NCBI GenBank assembly: GCA_021779955.1
Contig: JAJXZS010000040.1
Location: 7,328-46,629 of the forward strand
Source: Chloroflexota bacterium
GTDB lineage: Bacteria > Chloroflexota > Anaerolineae > Anaerolineales > Anaerolineaceae
Direction: 5' to 3'
DNA: 39,302 nt
In this document: positions 14,798 through 22,311 of the stretch, piece by piece
Layout of the letters: every line of letters begins with the position of its first letter
Numbering within the stretch: the stretch's first letter is position 1
Translations under genes and position numbers: made by a program
Notes under the pieces: model-generated
What the model saw: the letters and a program-made list of their open reading frames with translations, nothing else
The model's database searches: none
Told to the model about the DNA's origin: nothing

Positions 14798-14908
14798 TCT
14801 ATCATGTACCGGCGCGAAGCTGTGGAATGGTTTTTTCGGTTTTCATTTAACTATAAGAATTCTGCTCTAGTATGGTTGTGAAGTTCGATTCCTCAGGAGG
14901 ATTATTCT

Positions 14909-15742
14909 GTGGATCAATTTGTTAATTATATTTGCTGGACATGCGGTACCCAATTTCCGGCATCGCTCAAACCTCCCGAACATTGCCCGATTTGTGAAGA
15001 TGAAAGGCAATATGTAGGACCCAATGGCCAACTTTGGACTACGATGGGCGAATTGCAGGAAAACCATCACAACAAGATCAAGATTCTGGAGCCAAACCTG
15101 ACCGGCGTCGGCATGGTGCCGGTTTTCTCGATCGGACAGCGGGCTTTATTGGTGCATACAGAGGCAGGCAATGTACTCTGGGATACCATCCCATTATTGG
15201 ACGAAATGACCATCACCACAGTCAACGCGTTGGGAGGGATCAGCGCTATTGCCATTTCGCATCCGCATTTCTATTCGAGCATGGTCGATTGGGCGCATGC
15301 CTTCGAAGCCCCCATTTACCTCCACGAAACGGACAAGGAATGGGTGATGCGCCCGGATCCATCCATCGTCTATTGGGGTGGGGATGCGCTTGCGCTGCCG
15401 GGCAACCTGACACTGATCCATGCGGGCGGGCATTTTCCAGGCGGAACCGTGATGCACTGGCCGGAGGGAGCGGAAGGCAAAGGGGTGCTGCTCACAGGCG
15501 ACATCATCAACGTGGCAGCCGATACGCGCTACGTCTCGTTCATGTACAGCTACCCGAACCTGATCCCGCTTTCGGCTCGAGACATCCGCCGGATCGTTGC
15601 GGCGGTGGAGCCCTATGACTTCGACCGCATCTATTCAGCCTGGTGGGATCGGGTGACCCGCGAAAATGGCAAAGAAGTGGTGAGGAATTCAGCGCAGCGT
15701 TATCTCGAAGCTATCGAATGCGAGAAAGAGCCGGCGGCGTAA
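14909..15742 (+). CDS. Rubredoxin-like zinc ribbon fused to metallo-beta-lactamase-fold protein
   Basis: Start is GTG 14909, supported by AGGAGG at 14895-14900. The first 40 residues carry CWTC and CPIC, a four-Cys metal knuckle of rubredoxin or zinc-ribbon type. The rest (about 60-275) is a metallo-beta-lactamase fold with SHPHFYSSMVDW in place of the usual HxHxDH, HAGGHFPGGTV and LLTGDIINV. The HxHxDH motif is therefore degenerate: the His pair is HPH and the DH is absent, though Asp follows four residues after the Ser pair. Metal binding may be altered. It is a 277-residue soluble protein of unknown substrate; a hydrolase or redox role are both possible. It stands alone between two copies of the compound repeat. 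Confidence 0.8.
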   Translation: MDQFVNYICWTCGTQFPASLKPPEHCPICEDERQYVGPNGQLWTTMGELQENHHNKIKILEPNLTGVGMVPVFSIGQRALLVHTEAGNVLWDTIPLLDEMTITTVNALGGISAIAISHPHFYSSMVDWAHAFEAPIYLHETDKEWVMRPDPSIVYWGGDALALPGNLTLIHAGGHFPGGTVMHWPEGAEGKGVLLTGDIINVAADTRYVSFMYSYPNLIPLSARDIRRIVAAVEPYDFDRIYSAWWDRVTRENGKEVVRNSAQRYLEAIECEKEPAA

Positions 15743-15765
15743 GGCTGCAAGGCTGAAGGGGTGAC

Positions 15766-15829
15766 GGGTGAAGCATTGTTGAGACGCCTCGAACGCAGGC
15801 AGACGCCACCCAATCACGCAGCTTCACCC
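15766..15829 (+). repeat. Palindromic repeat family, copy 4
   Basis: Begins GGGTGAAGCATTGTTGAGAC and ends CAATCACGCAGCTTCACCC. It lacks the first GTAG of the family. It is joined to copy 5 by a 19-base linker that differs from the 14711-14729 linker at one position. Confidence 0.85.
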
Positions 15830-15848
15830 AAACATCCGACGCCGTGGC

Positions 15849-15917
15849 GTAGGGGAGAAGCATCGTGGAGACGCCGGGAACGCAGGTAGACGCCAATCAA
15901 TCACGCAGCTTCACCCC
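15849..15917 (+). repeat. Palindromic repeat family, copy 5
   Basis: Begins GTAGGGGAGAAGCATCGTGG and ends ATCACGCAGCTTCACCCC. Just beyond it, CAGGGGTGAAG (15927-15937) is an inverted partner of the copy's own end and could form a hairpin followed by a T-run. Confidence 0.85.
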
Positions 15918-16119
15918 TGTATACGACAGGGGTGAAGGTGTGGGATTTTTTTGCCGGTTGCGAACTCTACCGCGTCTCTCTATTGCTTCATGCCTGCATT
16001 CGGAACCCAAACATGGAGGGAAATCTATACCTGATCACGCAAAGTGGTAAAATTCATCCATTAAGCAAATCGGTCAAGTCAGTCGTGAATTCTTTAACCT
16101 TGGGAAGGATCGGATAGAC

Positions 16120-17619
16120 ATGCAAAGGTATTATAGATGGTTGGTGGTCATATTGGTGATCTGGGCCATGGTAATCTACGTCGACCTGCCTAACAATCCC
16201 GGAATTCACATTCTGGGCATCAACAAGTCGCTGCAGACCCAGGAAGGGCTCGATTTGAGGGGCGGGATCAGCGCGCTGCTTGAGGTTGATTTGCCGGCCA
16301 ATGTTCCTGTGACCTCGCAAGAGATGCAGGACGTGATCGCAATTTTGCAGAGCCGCGCAAACGGCCTGGGCGTGAGCGAGGTGACATTCCAGACCTCTGG
16401 AACGCGCAGGATTGTGGCAGAATTCCCGGGCGCAACGGACACCGCCCAGGTGATCGCATCGCTCTCACAGGTGGGACAACTGGCATTCATCTCCACGGGT
16501 AGCACTTTTCTCGCGGCAGGCACGCCGGTCATCGTGGATTACAGCCAGATCCAGGCGCAGCAAGCCGGCACGGCCACTCCAGGCCCGACGACATCTGGCA
16601 CTGCCCCGGCAACCGAAACGCCAACAGACACTTCAACGCCGACGTTGACGGCAACCCCCACCGAAACGCAGACGCCCACCCCGGGACCTTCAGGCACTCC
16701 TTCAGCTTCGGGCACGCCTGCGCCTTCGGCAACATCCGGACCCCAGGGACCCTACCCTGCGGTCATCACTGGAGCTGCGCTATCTACCGTCAATGTCACC
16801 ACTGGCACGCTGGGCAGCTATGTGATCGATTTCACCCTCAAACCCGAGGATGCCCAAGTCTTCTACGATTTCACTTCGAGCCACATCGGACAATACCTGT
16901 GCATCGTTCTGGATAATGCGGTCATTTCCTGTCCGACCATCAATAACGCCATCTCCAATGGGTCGGGTCAGATCAGCGGCAATTTCACCGCGCAGACCGC
17001 AAACGACCTGGCGATCAACTTGCGCTACGGCGCGCTTCCCGTGCCGCTGAAGGTGGTGCAAACTCAGACCGTTGGTGCAACCCTTGGACAGGATTCGATC
17101 AATAAATCGATCCGCGCAGGGCTGATCGGTCTGGCGATGGTGATTATCCTGATGCTGGTCAACTATCGATTGCCCGGAATGATTGCCGACATCGCCCTGA
17201 TCCTGTATGCCATGACCACCTTCGCAGTTTACCGCATCATTCCCGTCACGCTGACTCTGCCGGGTATCGCGGGCTTCGTGCTGAGTCTCGGGGTGGCGGT
17301 GGACGCCAACATACTCATCTTCGAGCGCATGAAGGAGGAGATGCGGGCCGGTTACAACCTGCACCAGTCGATCGATCTGGGTTGGAGCCGGGCATGGCCG
17401 TCCATTCGCGACAGCAACATCTCGACGCTGATCACCTGCGTGATCTTGTTCTGGTTCGGGAGCACATTCGGGGCGACGATCGTGCAAGGCTTTGCACTGA
17501 CGCTCGGCCTGGGTGTGTTGGTGAGCCTCTTTACGGCTATCGTTGCAACGCGCACCTTCCTGCACATTGTGCTGGATAATCTCAAATTCGCCGAGCATCC
17601 CCGCTGGTTTGCGAAATAG
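16120..17619 (+). CDS. secD: Protein translocase subunit SecD
   Basis: Membrane subunit that, with SecF, uses the proton gradient to pull proteins through SecYEG. The 499-residue protein has an N-terminal helix (WLVVILVIWAMVIYV), LDLRGGISALLEVD (the SecD LGLDLRGG block), and a C-terminal group of five helices with GFVLSLGVAVDANILIFERM, the hallmark of SecD/F. Odd feature: about 65 residues (147-211) are nearly all Thr, Pro, Ala, Ser and Gly and are inserted in the first periplasmic region before the P1 base continues at AVITGAAL. Such TP-rich spacers are otherwise a lipoprotein trait. secF follows after nine bases. The ATG at 16120 follows GGGAAGGAT. Confidence 0.96.
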   Translation: MQRYYRWLVVILVIWAMVIYVDLPNNPGIHILGINKSLQTQEGLDLRGGISALLEVDLPANVPVTSQEMQDVIAILQSRANGLGVSEVTFQTSGTRRIVAEFPGATDTAQVIASLSQVGQLAFISTGSTFLAAGTPVIVDYSQIQAQQAGTATPGPTTSGTAPATETPTDTSTPTLTATPTETQTPTPGPSGTPSASGTPAPSATSGPQGPYPAVITGAALSTVNVTTGTLGSYVIDFTLKPEDAQVFYDFTSSHIGQYLCIVLDNAVISCPTINNAISNGSGQISGNFTAQTANDLAINLRYGALPVPLKVVQTQTVGATLGQDSINKSIRAGLIGLAMVIILMLVNYRLPGMIADIALILYAMTTFAVYRIIPVTLTLPGIAGFVLSLGVAVDANILIFERMKEEMRAGYNLHQSIDLGWSRAWPSIRDSNISTLITCVILFWFGSTFGATIVQGFALTLGLGVLVSLFTAIVATRTFLHIVLDNLKFAEHPRWFAK

Positions 17620-17628
17620 GAGTCGATC

Positions 17629-18549
17629 ATGAATCTTATTGGAAAGCGTTATCTCTATTTTGCGATTTCATTACTGGTCATCGTGCCCGGACTGCTGGGG
17701 CTGATTATCTGGGGCATACCGCTGGCGATCGACTTTACCGGCGGGAGTGTGCTGGACATCCAGTTCAACTCGGGTACCACGCCAGACCCCGCTGCCGTGG
17801 TGACCCTTTACGCCCAATATGGTTTCCCCGACACACAGGTGCAAACCTCGGGGACCAACCAATTGATCATCCAGTCCAAAGATATGACCATCGATCAGAA
17901 GAACACGATCGTCACCGCCATGCAGAAGCAGTTCAACAGCGGCACCACCGAGCTTGAGTTCTCTTCTGTCGGCCCGATTATCGGGCAGGAAGTGACGGCG
18001 CGGGCCGGCGAAGCGGTGGCAATCGCTGCGTTGGGTATCCTGGTCTATATCACCTTTGCCTTCCGCGGGGTGCCGCATGCTTTCAGGTACGGCACGGCAG
18101 CCATCATCGCCATGCTGCATGACGTCCTGGTGGTGGTGGGCATCGAAGCGCTGCTCGGGCATTTCCTCGGATGGGAAGCGGATTCACTGTTCCTGACCGC
18201 GCTGCTCACCGTGATCGGCTTTTCAGTGCACGATACGATCGTGGTGTTCGACCGGATTCGCGAGAATCAGAATATCTACCGCAAGGTGAGCTATGAGAAG
18301 ATCGTCAATCATTCCATGGTGCAGACGCTGGCGCGCTCGATCAACACGCAGTTGACCGTGATGCTCGTCCTGCTTGCGCTGGCATTGTTCGGCGGCGTGA
18401 CGATCCGTCACTTTGTGATCATCCTGCTGGTGGGTGTGTTGAGCGGAACGTATTCGTCCATTTTCAACGCTTCCCCGATCCTGGTGGTTTGGGAGAACAA
18501 AGAGTGGAGATGGTGGTTCAAGCCGAGCGCGCGTCCAAGCGAAGCCTGA
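17629..18549 (+). CDS. secF: Protein translocase subunit SecF
   Basis: Partner of SecD, 306 residues. Visible are the N-terminal helix, AIDFTGGSVLDIQF (the SecF FTGG block), the periplasmic domain, VGPIIGQEVTARAGEAVAIA before the second helix, and the conserved GFSVHDTIVVFDRIREN. The protein ends in a short basic tail. It starts at ATG 17629 with TAGGAG before it and was clearly translated with secD. No Thr/Pro insertion is present, unlike SecD. Confidence 0.96.
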   Translation: MNLIGKRYLYFAISLLVIVPGLLGLIIWGIPLAIDFTGGSVLDIQFNSGTTPDPAAVVTLYAQYGFPDTQVQTSGTNQLIIQSKDMTIDQKNTIVTAMQKQFNSGTTELEFSSVGPIIGQEVTARAGEAVAIAALGILVYITFAFRGVPHAFRYGTAAIIAMLHDVLVVVGIEALLGHFLGWEADSLFLTALLTVIGFSVHDTIVVFDRIRENQNIYRKVSYEKIVNHSMVQTLARSINTQLTVMLVLLALALFGGVTIRHFVIILLVGVLSGTYSSIFNASPILVVWENKEWRWWFKPSARPSEA

Positions 18550-18623
18550 AAAAATCGGCGAGAAACGGGAAGCGTGAGCCGAGAACCGTAGAAAACAGAA
18601 TTTAAAAATGATCCCGTTCATCA

Positions 18624-18652
18624 GTAGGGGCGCAGCGTCGCTGCGCCCCTAC
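18624..18652. repeat. Perfect 29-bp palindrome, possible secF terminator
   Basis: GTAGGGGCGCAGCG, one T, then CGCTGCGCCCCTAC: 14 perfect pairs around a single base, followed by CTTTTGC. It is of REP type and could end secDF transcription. Its arms start GTAGGGG, like the 68-bp family. Confidence 0.7.
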
Positions 18653-18738
18653 CTTTTGCTTACCCATTCCCGATGTCTGATCTTTAGAAATTGGGAAATT
18701 TATTTAATGTCGCCGGCTCACATCGCCATTTCCGTGGG

Positions 18739-18806
18739 TTAGGGGAGAAGCATTGGAGAGGCATCGCGCCGATAGCAAATTGCCATACAATTCCAAAGCT
18801 TCGCCC
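18739..18806 (+). repeat. Palindromic repeat family, diverged copy 6
   Basis: Begins TTAGGGGAGAAGCATTGGAG and ends AATTCCAAAGCTTCGCCCC. The centre differs strongly from copies 2-5, yet both ends still pair with each other, so base pairing rather than sequence appears to be kept. Confidence 0.65.
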
Positions 18807-18833
18807 CGATCTCGGCAACAATGATGTTGTTGG

Positions 18834-18902
18834 GGGGTGAAGCCGTGTGATTGTTCGGTATCTCTCTATATTCCACGAATCTCCACGCTGCTTCACCCCT
18901 AC
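18834..18902 (-). repeat. Palindromic repeat family, inverted copy 7
   Basis: In reverse orientation it reads GTAGGGGTGAAGCAGCGTGG ... CAATCACACGGCTTCACCC, which matches the family. It is the only clearly reversed copy and faces copy 6 across 27 bases, ending next to the stop codon of the Fpg-like gene. Confidence 0.75.
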
Positions 18903-18909
18903 ACGCCGA

Positions 18910-19746
18910 TTAGTTCATTGCCTGGTCTTTCGGGCAGAAGAACGACGCCCCGCCCAGGTAGGTGATCCGTTCGATGGGTGTTCCACACACAGGGCACGGC
19001 GTGCCGACCTTATCGTTCGAGAGGATGGGCACGTATTTGCCAGGCGCATCGAACAGATCGTGCTCTGTCGAGCGCCCGCCGGCCTCCGTCATGCTCTTTA
19101 GCGTGCCGCGCGCAGCCTGCCAGAGGTTGTGCCGCAGCTCGGAGGTGAGATTGGCGAGCGGAAACTTGGGATGCAGGCGGGCGTTGAAGAGAATATCATG
19201 CGTGCAGCCGTTGCCCGTGCCGGGCAGCCCGAACTGGCTGATGATGAAGTACTTGAGCGATGGAGATTCGATCAGTAGCGCAGAGTCGATACGGCGCTGA
19301 AAGTGCTCGAACGTAAAATCATCATCCAGCGGATCGGGGATCATGCGCGAGATGCGCGAATGTGCGGCAAGCTGGTCAGGATCGAGCAGAAGGATGGCGC
19401 CCCACATCTGCAGGGTGAGGGTAAGCGAGGTGCGGTCTTCGAATTCTACGAGTAGTTGGTGCTTTTGCGGCAGCGGGCTGCCTTCAGGGTGGTAGAGCAG
19501 GCGCCCGCCCATATCGCCAAGGACGAGCGAAAGCGTATTATCCAGGGTGAGAATGGCGTAGTTCCCCCGCGAGATTGTCGCGCTGATCTTGCGTCCGGCC
19601 AGCAGCCTCGGGTAGTCGTCTGCTGCGCGGTTGAGGAAGGCAAATTTGTGCGGGCTGGATAGAACCGTGACGCTGCCGATGGTTTTATCTGAAACAGTCG
19701 ATTGAAGCTGGCGTGAAATTGTGGCGATTTCTGGAAGTTCAAGCAT
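18910..19746 (-). CDS. Fpg/Nei-like DNA glycosylase homologue lacking the catalytic proline
   Basis: 278 residues with the Fpg/Nei fold. The N-terminus is MLELPEI, whereas active Fpg enzymes start MPELPEV and use Pro as nucleophile after Met removal; here Leu stands in that place, while the Glu after it is kept. The helix-two-turn-helix region is LPGTGNGCTHDILFNARLHP. The C-terminal zinc finger begins CPVC and ends FCPKDQ, so the last metal-binding Cys is replaced by Asp. Activity as a base-excision lyase is therefore doubtful; a binding or altered role is possible. It is the third gene of a minus-strand operon, nine bases after the kinase gene. The fold call is firm, the function is not. Confidence 0.8.
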   Translation of the reverse strand: MLELPEIATISRQLQSTVSDKTIGSVTVLSSPHKFAFLNRAADDYPRLLAGRKISATISRGNYAILTLDNTLSLVLGDMGGRLLYHPEGSPLPQKHQLLVEFEDRTSLTLTLQMWGAILLLDPDQLAAHSRISRMIPDPLDDDFTFEHFQRRIDSALLIESPSLKYFIISQFGLPGTGNGCTHDILFNARLHPKFPLANLTSELRHNLWQAARGTLKSMTEAGGRSTEHDLFDAPGKYVPILSNDKVGTPCPVCGTPIERITYLGGASFFCPKDQAMN

Positions 19747-19755
19747 GCGATGACC

Positions 19756-20691
19756 TCACGAACGGATTTGCTGCAATGCAGATTTCAAGAGCGCTTCTTC
19801 GCGGCGGAGCAACTCGCTGGCTGCAATGGACGGCAGTCCAAATTGCTGCCAGGGAGGATAGTACTGGATTGGACCCGGCAATACTTCGATTCCTGCAAGA
19901 ATATCCCAAAATGGGTCGTAAGTAAAGCGAATTCCGCCGATCTCCCGGCAGGCGGAAAGAAATCGATCGGCAGTTTCCACTCCATACATCCAGGTGAGAT
20001 TTTGCCGGCACCACGCAATATCGAAATCGGCAGGACCAAGACAGGCGTTTGGCCAATCCACGATGCCGGACAGTTGGCCGTTCTCGAACAGAAGGTTGGC
20101 AGGGTGATAGTCGCGGTGGATAAAGGCCGGCGTGAAATCAGGCAGGGGACGGCGGGCGACGTCGATGACGCGCTGCCAGAGATCGGGGTTGTGCGTCCAG
20201 TTGGGCACCTGCGCGTTCGCAGGGTTGACGTAAGGAGAATATTTCCAGCCAAATCCCGTTGCGGGTAGCGAGTGGATCTTCTGAAGAGGCTGCGCGATCT
20301 GGAGCAGCCACGCGTGCAGATCGTGCGGCTTCAAAATCACCCTGCCCGGCAGAGAGGTCATCAGCAGGGAAGGGACGGAGCAATACGCCCCGAACGGATC
20401 GACCGCAACCACGCGTGGCGCAGGAATGTCGGAATGAGCAAGCACGGCGAGTGCGCCTGCCTCGTGCACGACCACATCGGGTTCCTCTTTGAGCCAGTCA
20501 GGGTTGGTGTGGCAGCGCAGTACAAAAGGCAATTCGGATTCGGTAAGCGACACCTGGAAGAGCGTGGACGATGTCGAACCGCTCATTTCTTCGATGTGCA
20601 GGTTGCCAGGGTGGGCTGAAAGCACCTGGCCGAGCCAGTCGAACGCGGATGCGGGAAGTTCAAAAGAAGGATGAAGTAAGGCGAACATCAC
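19756..20691 (-). CDS. Aminoglycoside phosphotransferase (APH) family kinase
   Basis: 311-residue kinase-like protein that would transfer phosphate from ATP to a small hydroxylated compound. Catalytic segment FIHRDYHPANLLFEN has His192 and Asp194, and Asp212 in IVDWPNACLGP is the metal ligand. HEAGALAVL near residue 76 is the usual helix with a conserved Glu. The true substrate is unknown; most members of this family are not drug-resistance enzymes. It sits between the GyrI-like gene (24-bp gap) and the Fpg-like gene in one operon. Confidence 0.85.
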   Translation of the reverse strand: MMFALLHPSFELPASAFDWLGQVLSAHPGNLHIEEMSGSTSSTLFQVSLTESELPFVLRCHTNPDWLKEEPDVVVHEAGALAVLAHSDIPAPRVVAVDPFGAYCSVPSLLMTSLPGRVILKPHDLHAWLLQIAQPLQKIHSLPATGFGWKYSPYVNPANAQVPNWTHNPDLWQRVIDVARRPLPDFTPAFIHRDYHPANLLFENGQLSGIVDWPNACLGPADFDIAWCRQNLTWMYGVETADRFLSACREIGGIRFTYDPFWDILAGIEVLPGPIQYYPPWQQFGLPSIAASELLRREEALLKSALQQIRS

Positions 20692-20715
20692 TTTACCTTT
20701 ATCGTCCCGGACAAT

Positions 20716-21327
20716 TTATGCCTTTCGCACCGGCTGGCGCAGGATGGTTTTGTTCTTTTCAGGGGCAACCTTGCGTACGTCGCTCAGGTAGATTTCGTGA
20801 TGTTTGCCATTTGGCAGGTAACCCTGATCGTGAATGAAAGCGTGCATCCCGGCGATGACGGGCGCTTCATCTGCGTAAGGGCCGAAGTAGAGAATTTGCA
20901 CGCAATCGCCCTCATCGAGCAGCTCAAGCCGCGCCTGGCTGCCAAGGGGAGCTTTGCCCTTTGCAGTGCAATCGATAACGGCCGATTTCAGCATGGCAGG
21001 TGAGACGAAATCAGGCTGCAGGATTATCGCTGTCCAATCCCAATCATCCTTGCGCTCAAGGCTGAACTGGGTCATGTCCGGCATCCACCATAAGCTTTCC
21101 AGCCCCATCACGGTGAAATCGGGACCGCCGGATTTCTTGAGAGCGAATTTCAGCGTGTATGACAGCGAGTAGAGCGTCTGGATCGCGTCGATGTAGAGCC
21201 GCGAATTGGGATTGCCGTGTCCATCCACCATCAGGTAAGTCATGGCCGGCAGATGAACAAAGGAAAACTCGTGGCTCGAGGGCGAATAGAATGGCTTATA
21301 CTGTTTTCGCAGGTCGATCTTTTCCAT
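20716..21327 (-). CDS. GyrI-like small-molecule-binding protein
   Basis: 203 residues. The start MEKIDLRKQYKPFYSPS and the segments MTYLMVDGHGNPNS, IQTLYSLSYTLKFALKKSG and WWMPDM match a group of GyrI-like (SOUL/GyrI superfamily) proteins. These bind small, often lipophilic compounds and are found alone or fused to AraC- or MerR-type regulators. There is no signal peptide or DNA-binding domain. It is the first gene of the three-gene operon. The biological ligand is unknown. Confidence 0.82.
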   Translation of the reverse strand: MEKIDLRKQYKPFYSPSSHEFSFVHLPAMTYLMVDGHGNPNSRLYIDAIQTLYSLSYTLKFALKKSGGPDFTVMGLESLWWMPDMTQFSLERKDDWDWTAIILQPDFVSPAMLKSAVIDCTAKGKAPLGSQARLELLDEGDCVQILYFGPYADEAPVIAGMHAFIHDQGYLPNGKHHEIYLSDVRKVAPEKNKTILRQPVRKA

Positions 21328-21443
21328 CGAGTTCCCTCCCAGGGTGCGTCATGGAATGTATACCCATTATCCATCAAAAAGAGCGTGATGGAACAGCAAC
21401 TTGGGCGCAGCAATGTCATACAAATAAAGGAGAGAATTCAGGA

Positions 21444-21471
21444 TTGCATCCGAACGATTGCGGGATAAAAT
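21444..21471 (+). promoter_or_regulatory. Promoter of the thioesterase gene
   Basis: TTGCAT (21444-21449), 16 bases, TAAAAT (21466-21471), 35 bp before the start codon at 21507. Confidence 0.55.
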
Positions 21472-21506
21472 GAACGGGTACAAAATCAGTCCCTGGAGAT
21501 AACAAA

Positions 21507-21926
21507 ATGGGTTTTCCAATCTACACAAGCGTGCGCCTGGTCAAAGGCGAAGATCTGAACCATCATGGTACGCTTTACGCCGGAAGAACCGCGGAATGGT
21601 TCGTCGAGTCGGGGTTTATTGCAGCGGCTTCTGAGACCAAACCCGAAAATATCGTCTGCTTGAAGATTCACGGAATGACATTCACCCGGCCAATCCGCAA
21701 GGGCGAATTGGTCAGCTTCAAGAGCCGGATCGTCAAAGTGGGCAAAACCAAGATCATGAGCCTGATCGAGGTCTTTGTGCACGACAAGCTGGCCGTGCGC
21801 GGCTTCATCTCTTTTGTGCACGTGGATCTGGATGGAGTTCCCGTGCCGCACGGGCTTGAATTAGAGCCCGAGACCGACGAGGAAAAAGCGCTCTACGTAG
21901 AAGCGACAAAGTTGGAAGAGGAATAA
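21507..21926 (+). CDS. Hotdog-fold acyl-CoA thioesterase (YciA/BFIT-like)
   Basis: 139 residues, within the usual single-domain length. The active-site region LNHHGTLYAGRTAEWFVESGF matches the N.HGT..GG...W..E pattern of acyl-CoA thioesterases, although the second Gly of the usual GG is replaced (YAGR). IVCLKIHGMTFTRPIRKGELVSFKSRIV is the second conserved strand pair. Likely hydrolyses acyl-CoA in the cytoplasm, releasing a free acid and CoA. It is monocistronic with its own promoter and terminator. The acyl chain preference is unknown. Confidence 0.87.
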   Translation: MGFPIYTSVRLVKGEDLNHHGTLYAGRTAEWFVESGFIAAASETKPENIVCLKIHGMTFTRPIRKGELVSFKSRIVKVGKTKIMSLIEVFVHDKLAVRGFISFVHVDLDGVPVPHGLELEPETDEEKALYVEATKLEEE

Positions 21927-21946
21927 TCCAGTCTGTTTCGTAACCA

Positions 21947-21978
21947 AACTCCCTTTCTGATCAAGAAAGGGAGTTTTT
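21947..21978 (+). terminator. Intrinsic terminator of the thioesterase gene
   Basis: AACTCCCTTTCT (21947-21958) and AGAAAGGGAGTT (21964-21975) form a perfect 12-pair stem with a five-base loop and T-run. It may also slow transcription from the convergent gene. Confidence 0.9.
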
Positions 21979-22006
21979 GCTTATCCTGCGTGTAGGCATT
22001 CTTCTG

Positions 22007-22243
22007 CTAAGAATTGGCGTCGCTTTGCTTGACGGCTTCGAGCAGCGCGTTGGCCAGTTCAACCGCCTGTTCATGGGTGAGGTAGAGATGGCTCTCGTCG
22101 TGCTTGAAGACCTTTTCGTCTTCGGGGCAGCTTTCAGTGACCTCCATGCAAATGTTGTCTTCGAGGTCGCAATCGGAAGATTCGTAGAAGATGGAGACTT
22201 CGAGGGTATCATCCAGAAGGTAAATCGGTTTTTTGCGGCTCAT
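22007..22243 (-). CDS. Small acidic protein of unknown function, 78 residues
   Basis: I do not recognise it. The protein is strongly acidic, with ESSDCDLEDNICMEV and ESCPEDEKVF, and three cysteines (about 25, 32 and 39). The last half is predicted helix (THEQAVELANALLEAVKQ). The start codon at 22243 follows AGGAG and is close to the front of a 69-bp gap before the ferredoxin gene, so they may be transcribed together. The spaced cysteines could bind metal or be structural. It is likely real because it has a proper ribosome site and sensible codon usage. Confidence 0.65.
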   Translation of the reverse strand: MSRKKPIYLLDDTLEVSIFYESSDCDLEDNICMEVTESCPEDEKVFKHDESHLYLTHEQAVELANALLEAVKQSDANS

Positions 22244-22311
22244 TTGCTCCTCTCCTCATTTGGATTATAGGATAAATGAAGAGCGGATTCAATGGGGAAG
22301 AAGCCGCCTTT

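Noticed and set aside
14643-15917. Repeats considered as a CRISPR array
   Set aside because: The copies are themselves palindromes of 68 bp, irregularly spaced and separated by a gene; there are no regular spacers and no cas genes.
18624-18652. 29-bp palindrome considered as a member of the 68-bp family
   Set aside because: Only GTAGGGG is shared; it lacks GAAGC and the ATCACGCAGC half, so it is listed as a separate palindrome.
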